The notes under the pieces are model-generated. The model had not been told where the DNA came from. It was given only the letters and a program-made list of their open reading frames with translations, and did not search any database. A stretch of 64,000 nucleotides of DNA from Acidicapsa dinghuensis. GTDB taxonomy: Bacteria; Acidobacteriota; Terriglobia; Terriglobales; Acidobacteriaceae. Location: assembly GCF_025685685.1 (NCBI RefSeq), contig NZ_JAGSYH010000001.1:558001-622000 (forward strand), written 5' to 3'. Positions 55,744 through 62,780 of the stretch are shown in pieces. The position numbers and the translations under genes were made by a program. The number at the start of each line of letters is the position of its first letter. The stretch's first letter is position 1.

Positions 55744-55773
55744 ATAATACAGCAAGCGCTTGCTGTATGTCAA
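55744..55773 (-). promoter_or_regulatory. Strong promoter with palindromic operator for the transposase
   Basis: On the minus strand TTGACA (55768-55773) and TATTAT (55744-55749) are separated by 18 bases and form a near-consensus sigma-70 promoter. A 22-bp perfect palindrome (55747-55768, core AGCAAGC-GCTTGCT) fills the spacer. The expected start of transcription is about the A of the ATG at 55737, which means little or no leader. Confidence 0.75.
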
Positions 55774-55830
55774 CGCAGAAAATAAGCCGTGAGCCTTTAC
55801 TTTCCGAATGCTTGCCGATACTTTTGGTAG

Positions 55831-55916
55831 TGCGGACGGTGGGATTCGAACCCACAATTCCGGCCAAGGACCGTGGTTTTAAAGACCACTGCGTATTCCA
55901 GTTCCGCCACATTCGC
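55831..55916 (-). tRNA. Leucine-type tRNA with anticodon UUA
   Basis: 86 bases that fold as a class II tRNA: acceptor GCGAATG/CGTCCGC (one A-C mismatch, one wobble), D stem GCG/CGC with GG in the loop, anticodon stem GTGGT/ACCAC, extra arm GGTC/GGCC, T arm GTGGG/CCCAC with TTCGAAT, discriminator A. The overall form and A73 fit tRNA-Leu. The 7-base anticodon loop is CTTTAAA, so bases 34-36 are UUA, which would read the UAA stop codon; the normal Leu version would have CTTAAAA with UAA. No CCA is encoded. The acceptor mismatch may mean a decaying copy. Confidence 0.75.
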
Positions 55917-56125
55917 ACAGCTAGGACCGGGGAAAGCATCGTGGAAAATGCTCTCCCCTTTGCTGTCTCTGGGGAGTGGTGGTCTGGTGGGCCTCGGATT
56001 CTGAATAGCAACTTCATACCCACAATCTATTGGGTATGTGTTTGTTGCGAAATGACTTAAGGAATGTCTTATGGATGACTTTGGGCTGTATGTTTTGAAA
56101 ACGTCATGCCAACGTCAGTGACGTT

Positions 56126-56890
56126 TTACTGACGTTTCAATTTGACGGTTCGTCCGAGGGCAGCTGTAAAAACCTCTTCATAGGCTCTGATGTGTTTTGC
56201 TCGGGGAACTGTACCCGCTAGGTGCTTGTATACATGGCGAACATTGATGCCAATTTTTTCTGCGATCTCTTCAGTCGTAAAGCCGCTCTCCTGACGCAAT
56301 ATGCGAAGTTGGTCCCCGATAGGAGATGCTGTCTCTGACGCTGGATGATCTAGGGCGGCGTGGGCCATTAGCAGGAGTGGGGAAGCGGAAGCAATATCGA
56401 TTCCCGCTCGGGCATAACTGGCTGCCTCCTTTCCTGTGAGCGACTCAAAAACTGAAGGATGCTTTTTCGTATCGGAAGACGTAAAAGCAGGCTTGAAATG
56501 TGAGGCTGTCGCTTCAACATGCTCGCGAATTGCTTGCTTCAATTCTTCAGCTACTTCCAACGTTGGATCGTCACTGTCCCGGTACTCTTGGTGAGCATAC
56601 TTACTGACGTAATCAAATGAAGAGTAAAGCGCTCTAAACACCGCGGTGGAAATGATCTCTTCTTTCCATTCGGGCTTGTATTGTGGACGTCTCAAATATG
56701 CCAAGTTCATTACCTTGAAAATATCTATGGCACCACTGTGCAGCACATGCATTGCCCGTTCTGAGTCGAAGTCCTCCCGATCCAAGCACGCACGCAACCG
56801 CGTCTTTAAGAGATTCTCTTCGGAATCTCTATCGATCAGTTCTTGTGGCGTCAAATGTGGAAGCGTGACCCCGGAGGCAGATTTCGACAT
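56126..56890 (-). CDS. Protein with C-terminal XRE-type helix-turn-helix, function unknown
   Basis: 254-residue protein. The C-terminal 60 residues form a Cro/XRE-type helix-turn-helix (LRILRQESGFTTEEIAEKIGINVRHVYKHLAGTVPRAKHIRAYEEVF by position 190-235). The N-terminal 180 residues are helical (ERAMHVLHSGAIDIFKVMNLAYLRR; FDYVSKYAHQEYRD; LKQAIREHVEATASHF) and match no family I know. The DNA-binding end suggests a regulator, perhaps of the island. It is transcribed towards the tRNA, with a 209-base gap (55917-56125) in which I see nothing. Confidence 0.7.
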   Translation of the reverse strand: MSKSASGVTLPHLTPQELIDRDSEENLLKTRLRACLDREDFDSERAMHVLHSGAIDIFKVMNLAYLRRPQYKPEWKEEIISTAVFRALYSSFDYVSKYAHQEYRDSDDPTLEVAEELKQAIREHVEATASHFKPAFTSSDTKKHPSVFESLTGKEAASYARAGIDIASASPLLLMAHAALDHPASETASPIGDQLRILRQESGFTTEEIAEKIGINVRHVYKHLAGTVPRAKHIRAYEEVFTAALGRTVKLKRQ

Positions 56891-56955
56891 TGCTCCCTTG
56901 CTTCAGGCACGAGAGAGCGTTACGATGAGGGTAACCAGCCGCATCATCGAAATGC

Positions 56956-56972
56956 CCCGGCCTCGCGCCGGG
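56956..56972. terminator. GC-rich hairpin between convergent transcripts
   Basis: CCCGGC (56956-56961) pairs with GCCGGG (56967-56972) around a 5-base loop. On the plus strand CTTTCGTTTGT follows; on the minus strand GGCATTTCG follows. It probably ends transcription of the small gene at 57006-57284 and may act in both directions. Confidence 0.6.
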
Positions 56973-57005
56973 CTTTCGTTTGTAATGGGCTTTATTTTAC
57001 GCGGT

Positions 57006-57284
57006 TTAGGATTCTTTGCGCGGTCTTCCGCCAGCACGAGTCTTGCGCTTGGCTGCCAGCTCTCGAAAATACTCGCTGCCCCGCTTGGCAGTAACAGAGC
57101 CGCCCTTTGCGCCCAACAGCGCGGCGGCTGGCATTTTCTGCTCTTTCAGCAGATCGGAGACAAGCGCAGAGGACGCGCTCAACAATTCGCGGGATCGCGC
57201 TCCGCTACTGTCCGAAGGCAACGCAAGTTCGGCCTGAGAGATGAGACGCTTGAGAGTGAGTAGTTGATTGCGCTGCGTTGGCAT
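57006..57284 (-). CDS. Small basic hypothetical protein
   Basis: 92-residue protein with a helical, Leu/Ser-rich N-terminal part (LLTLKRLISQAELALPSDSSG) and a basic tail with KGGSVTAKRGSEYFRELAAKRKT and a final GRPRK AT-hook-like motif. Short proteins with such KGG-x-x-x-AKRG tails are common next to mobile elements, from memory. A hairpin terminator lies downstream. No ribosome binding site is obvious. Function unknown; DNA binding by the AT-hook-like end is a reasonable guess. Confidence 0.6.
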   Translation of the reverse strand: MPTQRNQLLTLKRLISQAELALPSDSSGARSRELLSASSALVSDLLKEQKMPAAALLGAKGGSVTAKRGSEYFRELAAKRKTRAGGRPRKES

Positions 57285-57499
57285 GATTCAACGATATGAG
57301 CGCCAGATCAGGATTGCAAGCGGTTGCTGTTTCCGTTCAACGCACTTTTAGGACACTACCGACACCGGCAACAGAAAGGACAGCTTTGGCAAGCGAGAGT
57401 AGGGCTCAACGAACGTTGGCCTCATCTCCCGAATCCGGCATTTCATCGCGCATTCATCTTTGAACGGTATCCTCTGTCTCAAAGTCCGGCTTCGGCCTG

Positions 57500-57772
57500 C
57501 TACTTCAGATAGGCCCGGACAAGATCGATCAAATCCTCAGCCAGTTCGGGAGCAATCTTTTCCTTCGCGCTGTCGCTCAGGTGAAAGCGGATGTGGGTCT
57601 CCAACACCTCGCCCATCAGACTATTCACCCCGCCTCGCACAGCCGCCAGCAACATCAGCAGGTCACCGCAATCCCCGTTTCCAAGCACCGACCGCTCCAC
57701 CGCATCCAATTGTCCGCGCAGTTTGCGAATCCGCTGCAGCAGCTTTACCGTCTCTCGATCTTCATGCGACAT
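57500..57772 (-). CDS. RcnR/FrmR-type (CsoR family) metal-sensing repressor
   Basis: 90-residue helical repressor of the CsoR/RcnR/FrmR family, which binds DNA as a tetramer and lets go when metal or formaldehyde binds. His3, Cys35 (GNGDCGDLL), His60 and His64 (LETHIRFHL) are all present, the ligand set of the nickel/cobalt sensor RcnR, although the end (LIDLVRAYLK) is closer to FrmR. CsoR copper sensors have Cys instead of His64. The ATG has GGAG at 8 bases. The gene is divergent from an OprB-like porin whose promoter holds a CsoR-type operator. Part of it (57669-57726) is repeated at 51764-51821. Nickel or cobalt sensing is inferred. Confidence 0.88.
   Translation of the reverse strand: MSHEDRETVKLLQRIRKLRGQLDAVERSVLGNGDCGDLLMLLAAVRGGVNSLMGEVLETHIRFHLSDSAKEKIAPELAEDLIDLVRAYLK
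57669..57726. repeat. 58-bp exact direct repeat, right copy
   Basis: Identical to 51764-51821. The copy here lies inside the repressor gene and is functional as coding sequence; the left copy is an isolated fragment. The two copies are in the same orientation and bracket 5.9 kb. Confidence 0.95.
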
Positions 57773-57937
57773 CGCTCATCTCCCGATTCATTATCTACTC
57801 CACCCCTGTCCCGGGCGCATAGGACCCAATCTCACCAAATCGCCTCGAAGCCTCACAACATGGTCCATTTACCTGCCCATTCACCAGACTGCCAGGCGGC
57901 CATCCGCTCCTTGCGCGCGTTTCTTTCTTTAATAGTC

Positions 57938-57966
57938 TTGCCATATACCCTACCGGGGTATACCAT
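57938..57966 (+). promoter_or_regulatory. Porin promoter with CsoR-type operator in the spacer
   Basis: TTGCCA (57938-57943) and TACCAT (57961-57966) are 17 bases apart. The spacer contains the inverted repeat TATACCC-TACCG-GGGTATA (57944-57962), close to the copper-sensor operator of Bacillus (TACCCTAC-GGGG-TAT). Binding there would block RNA polymerase directly. The rest of the gap between the repressor and the porin (57773-57937) shows no further signal. Confidence 0.75.
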
Positions 57967-58022
57967 GGCAATGCGACCGAATCGTTCATAATCTGCATCA
58001 TTTCTACATTGGAGTCTTTCGC

Positions 58023-59603
58023 TTGACGCAACGCGCCGCCAACCCTCTCTCCGACCGCACTGGTTTTGGCTGGCGCTTTCCGCTGCGTGCTTTCTTCTGC
58101 GCGTTCGCAGCATTAGCTCCATCATTCACTTCGTTCGCACAGTTACCCGAAACGCCCACGCCCGCTCCTAATGTAGCCGCTATCAAGTTCTCCGCGGCCT
58201 GTGCGCCATGCAGCCAGTCCCTCCAATCTCAGTCTTTCGGATCTATGGCCAACTTGCCCGCTGCGCCCACGCAACGGGAGGGCGCGGATCTGGCCGGAAC
58301 CACGGATGATACGCAGATCGTCACCATGGCTCCTCATCCTGAAGGAGCCATGTATTGGATCTCAGGGCAGGCCAATATCATCTTTCAAGGACGGCTTCCT
58401 TTTCATTCGCTGTACGAGGGTGTCAACAGCTTCAGAAATTCCGCTGAGTACAAAACCTCAATGGTAGGTACGCTGTATCTGGCTGCACGACGCAATCATT
58501 CCGTTCGCTACAACACCGACTTCATCTATGACGAAGAGGCCGCTGAAGGACGTGGATTAAGTGAAGCGCTTGGCCTGGCCGGATTCACCAATCTCGACGT
58601 GGTACGTAATCCAAATCTTGGCGAAGCGCCTTACACCGCACGCTACGAAATCCATCAGGTCATCGGATTCACGAATGAAACAACCGATCAGGACACCAAT
58701 CCCTTTGCCCTCGCAAAAGAGGTACCAGTGCGCCGCCTGGAATTTCGCATCGGCAAGCTCACATTACCTGATTTCTTTGATCTCAACTCTGTCGGTTCTG
58801 ATAGCCACCTCCAGTTCATGAACTGGACCATCGACAACAACGGCGCATGGGACTACGCAGCCGATACACGCGGCTACACGGTTGGCGGCATGGCCGAGTA
58901 CGACGACCGCAACTGGTCGATCCGCTACGGAATCTTTGCCATGCCCACAGTAGCGAATGGCATCGACCTCGACTGGGCATTCAGCCGGGCGCATGGGCAC
59001 AACGGCGAATTTGAATATCGGCATAGCTGGATCAAGGATCGCAAAAGTGTATCGCGCATACTCTTTTTCGCGAATCGCGCCCATATGGGCACCTATCGCG
59101 AAGCAATCGACGCATACCTGAACGGACAGGATGCAACTCCGGTGATCGACAATCACGCACATTTCGGCGCACTGAAATACGGATTCGGCTACAACACAGA
59201 GCAGGAACTAACGGAAAATCTACGAGTATTTGGCCGTTTCGGATGGAATGAAGGTCAGCACGAATCCTACGCCTACACCGAAGTGGATCAGACGGTTTCG
59301 CTTGGTGCAGATTACGCCGGGAAACGCTGGCATCGGCCGGTAGACAAGGTAGCGATTGCATTTGTGTCGAACGCTATCAAGAAGGATCACCAGGAGTATC
59401 TGAAACTGGGCGGTCTTGGATTTCTACTCGGCGATGGAAATCTGAACTACGGACGCGAAAACATCGTTGAGAGCTATTACACATGGCACGCGTGGCGAGG
59501 ACTGTTCTACACGCTGGATGTGCAGCACATCAACAATCCTGGGTATAACCGCGATCGCGGCCCAGCGTGGGTCGGATCAGTAAGGGCCCACGTGGACTTC
59601 TGA
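58023..59603 (+). CDS. OprB-like carbohydrate-selective porin, probably metal-regulated
   Basis: 526-residue outer-membrane porin. A signal peptide (WRFPLRAFFCAFAALAPSFTSFAQ) is followed by a Pro-rich, Cys-containing segment (SAACAPCSQS) and a long barrel with aromatic-rich strands: WISGQANIIFQGRLPFHSLYEG, LEFRIGKLTLPDFFDLNSVG, WTIDNNGAWDYAADTRGYTVG and a C-terminal SVRAHVDF. This order is typical of the OprB family found in Acidobacteria. It starts at a TTG (58023) with GGAG eight bases upstream. The promoter carries an operator for the divergent RcnR/FrmR-type repressor, which suggests a role in metal passage rather than sugar only. The stop lies inside a 40-bp palindrome. Confidence 0.85.
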   Translation: MTQRAANPLSDRTGFGWRFPLRAFFCAFAALAPSFTSFAQLPETPTPAPNVAAIKFSAACAPCSQSLQSQSFGSMANLPAAPTQREGADLAGTTDDTQIVTMAPHPEGAMYWISGQANIIFQGRLPFHSLYEGVNSFRNSAEYKTSMVGTLYLAARRNHSVRYNTDFIYDEEAAEGRGLSEALGLAGFTNLDVVRNPNLGEAPYTARYEIHQVIGFTNETTDQDTNPFALAKEVPVRRLEFRIGKLTLPDFFDLNSVGSDSHLQFMNWTIDNNGAWDYAADTRGYTVGGMAEYDDRNWSIRYGIFAMPTVANGIDLDWAFSRAHGHNGEFEYRHSWIKDRKSVSRILFFANRAHMGTYREAIDAYLNGQDATPVIDNHAHFGALKYGFGYNTEQELTENLRVFGRFGWNEGQHESYAYTEVDQTVSLGADYAGKRWHRPVDKVAIAFVSNAIKKDHQEYLKLGGLGFLLGDGNLNYGRENIVESYYTWHAWRGLFYTLDVQHINNPGYNRDRGPAWVGSVRAHVDF

Positions 59604-59634
59604 AATTGCTCCACGTGGAGCAATTTCAGAAGTC
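59595..59634. repeat. 40-bp perfect palindrome at the porin stop
   Basis: Bases 59595-59614 are the exact reverse complement of 59615-59634 with no spacer; the left end reads GACTTCTGAAATTGC and the porin stop codon TGA lies at 59601-59603. In RNA it would fold into a 20-bp hairpin, but no T-run follows. Its centre is the first parS-like site. Confidence 0.95.
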
Positions 59635-59694
59635 GAAGCAGTGTTCCACGTGGAGCAATTTGGGTGTGGGGGTTGGATTGCTCCTCGTGGAACA
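59607..59694. promoter_or_regulatory. Cluster of three parS-like palindromes
   Basis: Three 16-base sites lie within 88 bases: TGCTCCACGTGGAGCA (59607-59622), TGTTCCACGTGGAGCA (59642-59657) and TGCTCCTCGTGGAACA (59679-59694). The common form TGTTCCACGTGGAACA is the parS sequence described for Myxococcus and is close to the general ParB site. A half site occurs at about 59843-59850. Such clusters mark ParB loading regions, usually near the origin. No parA/parB lies in the window. Confidence 0.6.
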
Positions 59695-59891
59695 TTCTGG
59701 CCTGGGGTGGTTGGGGCTTGGGAGCCGTGTCAAGCGAAGTTTTCTGCAAGTTGCTGCGTTTGCTGGACGTGTTTTTGCGCGGAATTATGGGCGTTTGTGC
59801 GTGGGGTGGAGGGTTGTTGGGAATTTATATCTGTTGTGGTATGTTCCACACGCGATGAGGGTGGGAGAGCGGGAGATTGGGTGTGGAGTGC

Positions 59892-60000
59892 GAGTGTGAA
59901 AGGCCCGGGGCTGAAGCCCCTCTTCTTTTTGGAGACTTCTTCAGTGGCCTGAAGGCCACTGCTCCCTCCGGGTTCGCGCTTGGCGCGAATTTGGTTTGCG
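59892..60000. repeat. Dispersed intergenic repeat, copy 1
   Basis: About 109 bases running from GAGTGTGAAAGGCCC to TTGGTTTGCG. It contains GGGGCTGAAGCCCC, the hairpin CAGTGGCCTGAAGGCCACTG, CTCCCTCC and GCGCTTGGCGCG. It matches 61928-62036 at over 90% and in part 5970-6031 (inverted). It fits a REP/BIME-type element. Confidence 0.85.
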
Positions 60001-60042
60001 AATCGGTATGCGGGTCGGAGTGGGAATTCGGAGTGTCGTGAT

Positions 60043-60222
60043 CCCAGGTCTCAGAAGCGAGACCTGGGGCACCCGGCGGAGTTGGTGTGCGGAATGAGGC
60101 TGTTTCCCACTCATTTCGCAAAAGCGCGAAATGAATGGGGCACCCGAATTTGTGGTGGACGACAGATGTGAGGTCGAAGCATCCATTTTCCCCGGTCTCA
60201 AAATCGAGACCGGGGGCACCCG
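60043..60222. repeat. Array of three hairpins each followed by GCACCCG
   Basis: Stems of 10 bp (CCCAGGTCTC, 60043-60068), 14 bp with one mismatch (60106-60139) and 10 bp (CCCCGGTCTC, 60190-60215) are all followed by G(G)CACCCG. The first and third share the core GGTCTC/GAGACC; the middle one has a different stem. The region 59604-60494 has no protein-like frame, so it is a repeat-dense intergenic segment of about 890 bases. Confidence 0.8.
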
Positions 60223-60494
60223 CACCCGGGGTTTTGGGATTTGAGACGAAAAGCAGATCCCCTGCGGGGATGACAGACAAAAAGGCAACGGCAAAAACAA
60301 AGGACAGACGAGAAAGCAACGCGGAATAAAGGACAAAGCGCTGACAGCTCCCGATCTCGCGGCGCCCGGCAAGAGATCGTGTCAATATAGGTAGTACACA
60401 TAGCCCATTGGCGTAATGCCGATGCCGGGTTCAAAATCGCTCCACTCCATTCTTCAATCCAACGTTTCTATTCTGTCGGTCCTGGGATGATTGC

Positions 60495-61724
60495 TTGACG
60501 ATCGTTATTCTTCAGGTCGCTATCGTGATCCTTGTCAGTCTGGTGTGTGGCCGTCTTGCACGCATGATCGGGCAGGCGCAGGTGGTCGGAGAAATGTTTG
60601 GGGGGATTCTCATTGGGCCATCGGTTTTTGGGCGATTGGCGCCGGAGCTTTCCGCACAGCTTTTTCCTCCAGAGTCGCTCGGTTCGCTCGAATTACTCAG
60701 TAATATCGGGCTTATTCTTTTTCTCTTCCTGATTGGAAGCGAGCTGGACTATGAACATCTGCGCCGACAGAGGACGACTGCGGCAGTTTCCAGCCTGGCG
60801 AGCATTGCACTGCCCTTTGGCATAACATTTGCCATCGCTCCGCTGTTGCACTCACACCTTTCTTCCTCCGACGTTCCCATACTTCCTTTTGCTCTGCTGC
60901 TCGGTGTGTCGATGAGCATCACGGCTTTTCCCGTACTTGCCCGCGTGCTGGAAGAGCGAAATCTGCAAGCGAGCCCGCTGGGCACGATTGCGCTTATGTC
61001 CGCGGCGGTCAACGATGTAGCGGCATGGATGTTGTTAGCCGCGGCGATGACGCTGGTCTCGTCGAATACCAATGTCTCGACGTATCTCATGCGGCATCTA
61101 TGGCTGGGTGTCTATCTGATTGTGATGTTCGTCGTGGTCAGACCTCTGTGCCGCCGGCTGACGGCCCGGCTAGCGAATGGTCCGCTTTCGTATGGAGTGC
61201 TGGGAGTGATGCTGGCGGTGGTTTTCGCTTCCTCGGCAGTTACAGAGGCTGTCGGCGTCCACCCTCTCTTTGGTGCATTTCTGGCTGGCTTGTGTTTTCC
61301 ACGCATAGCTGCATGGCAGCAGGATCTGAGAAACCGGTTGAGTACTGTACTTTCGCTCGTTTTGCTGCCATTGTTTTTTGCGCTCACCGGGCTGAGAACA
61401 CGGCTCGACCTCTTGAACAACTCGGCAGCGTGGCTTTGGACAGCTCTCATTGTGCTGGTGGCAATCGTTGGAAAGATAGCCGGCGCTATTTTGGGCTCGC
61501 GTCTGACGGGGCAGGGCTGGCGCTTCTCCTTCACACTTGGTGCGCTCATGAATACACGAGGCCTGGTGGAGCTTGTGGTATTGAACATTGCCTATAACGC
61601 GCACATCTTCTCTCCGACGCTGTTTACGATGCTTGTCGTGATGGCCTTGGTAACAACTTCCATGACGGAACCATTGCTCACTGTCTTGATTGGTAAGAGA
61701 AGTCTTGTCGAACAGCAGGTGTGA
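60495..61724 (+). CDS. CPA2-family Na+(K+)/H+ antiporter
   Basis: 409-residue inner-membrane exchanger with about 12 hydrophobic segments. The start (VVGEMFGGILIGPSVFG) and the stretch LILFLFLIGSELDYEHL, the antiporter core SMSITAFPVLARVLEE, the double-acid site in AAVNDVAAWMLLA (Asn-Asp type, as in the electrogenic or electroneutral CPA2 group) and GALMNTRGLVELVVLN are all present. It lacks the C-terminal NAD-binding TrkA domain of Kef proteins, so it is the short form. It starts at a TTG (60495) after GGGATGA-type weak site. It lies between a repeat-rich intergenic region and tRNA-Ser. Confidence 0.9.
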   Translation: MTIVILQVAIVILVSLVCGRLARMIGQAQVVGEMFGGILIGPSVFGRLAPELSAQLFPPESLGSLELLSNIGLILFLFLIGSELDYEHLRRQRTTAAVSSLASIALPFGITFAIAPLLHSHLSSSDVPILPFALLLGVSMSITAFPVLARVLEERNLQASPLGTIALMSAAVNDVAAWMLLAAAMTLVSSNTNVSTYLMRHLWLGVYLIVMFVVVRPLCRRLTARLANGPLSYGVLGVMLAVVFASSAVTEAVGVHPLFGAFLAGLCFPRIAAWQQDLRNRLSTVLSLVLLPLFFALTGLRTRLDLLNNSAAWLWTALIVLVAIVGKIAGAILGSRLTGQGWRFSFTLGALMNTRGLVELVVLNIAYNAHIFSPTLFTMLVVMALVTTSMTEPLLTVLIGKRSLVEQQV

Positions 61725-61798
61725 GAGGATTCTCGGTTTTCGGCGAGGTCTGGAGAGGTTGCTGGGTTTGGTGGTGCTAGGGCAGGAGTGAAGATGAC

Positions 61799-61888
61799 TG
61801 GCGGAGGGAGAGGGATTCGAACCCCCGGTACCCTTTCAGGCACAACGGTTTTCAAGACCGCCGGTATCAACCGCTCACCCATCCCTCC
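61799..61888 (-). tRNA. tRNA-Ser (UGA)
   Basis: Complete 90-base class II tRNA with encoded CCA. Acceptor GGAGGGA/TCCCTCC, G73 discriminator, anticodon stem GCGGT/ACCGT with loop CTTGAAA giving anticodon UGA, long extra arm and a T arm GGGGG/TTCGAAT/CCCTC with one imperfect pair. It reads UCA codons. It lies in the spacer between the antiporter and a repeat, a usual place for integration of accessory DNA. Confidence 0.95.
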
Positions 61889-61927
61889 GCGGGATGTTTT
61901 AAGAATAGCAGTTTGGGGATTGGGTGT

Positions 61928-62036
61928 GAGTGTGAAAGGCCCGGGGCTAAGCCCTTCTTCTTTTTGGAGACTTTTTCAGTGGCCTGAAGGCCACTGCTCC
62001 CTCCGGGTTCGCGCGGGGCGCGAATGTGGTTTGGGG
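61928..62036. repeat. Dispersed intergenic repeat, copy 2
   Basis: Second copy of the 59892-60000 repeat, in the same orientation, with over 90% identity including the hairpin CAGTGGCCTGAAGGCCACTG and CTCCCTCC. It separates tRNA-Ser from the unknown operon. Confidence 0.85.
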
Positions 62037-62090
62037 ATTTGGTGTTTTAGCTCGGGTGGAACGCCCGGCCTTCACGTAATTTGGCTCTCA

Positions 62091-62780
62091 TCATTTGTCT
62101 GCGGTGGAGTTTGTTGGCAACGCCTGTCTGACGGCTAGGATGATCTCCTCAGGAATCCCATTAGGAGCCTGCATTCCGGCGTCGGAAGACAGTTGCACCC
62201 TTACGTTGCGGCCGGCAATGCTCGCAGAAAGATTTAGTTTGTCTAAGGTATGTTGGCGCGCACCAAGAAGCGCTCTCATGGATGGTCTGACATCTTTAGT
62301 CCCTGTGAGCGTGGCTTCGAAATTTACCGCGTCGTCGAACACAACATCTCTTACATGAGCTCGATCAATCGTGATTGGCTCTCCGATTTTTCGTTGGACG
62401 TTATCTGCCCATTCCAGTACATCTACATTAAGGTTCGACCAGGCGGCTTCAAAGTTGCAAATTTGGAGCATGCGGCTTGTGAATGGCCCGATCGAACGAG
62501 GAGGATTCAATAGTTCCACTTCTGGAAACTCATTTGAGAAACGAAATGCTGTCTCGATGTAAGAAGTCCTCTCAAAGCTGATTTCATTTCCAAAGGGATC
62601 GGTAATCATCTCCTCAGAAATGATTTTCTCGATGAAACGAGCATCTATCGAATTTTCGCGAACGCGTGTGACCAAAAAGCCGGACATTTTTTCAGGCGTG
62701 AGAACATCAGCACGAATTTTCTGCGCCAATTGACGCACGGAAATCGGCCAACTTCCGGCTAACCATTTGACGCGTTTCAT
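62091..62780 (-). CDS. Uncharacterised protein B of the terminal operon
   Basis: 229-residue protein of no family I recognise. The N-terminal half has helices (VRQLAQKIRADVLTPEKM; SFERTSYIETAFRFSNEFPE) and the middle a strand-rich part (PITIDRAHVRDVVFDDAVNFEATLTG). The C-terminal part (LNLSASIAGRNVRVQLSSDAG) ends with IILAVRQAL. Its start overlaps the stop of the upstream gene in ATGA (62777-62780), so the two are translationally coupled. The gene is richer in A and T than the core. A defence or mobile-element role is only suggested by place and composition. Confidence 0.7.
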   Translation of the reverse strand: MKRVKWLAGSWPISVRQLAQKIRADVLTPEKMSGFLVTRVRENSIDARFIEKIISEEMITDPFGNEISFERTSYIETAFRFSNEFPEVELLNPPRSIGPFTSRMLQICNFEAAWSNLNVDVLEWADNVQRKIGEPITIDRAHVRDVVFDDAVNFEATLTGTKDVRPSMRALLGARQHTLDKLNLSASIAGRNVRVQLSSDAGMQAPNGIPEEIILAVRQALPTNSTADK

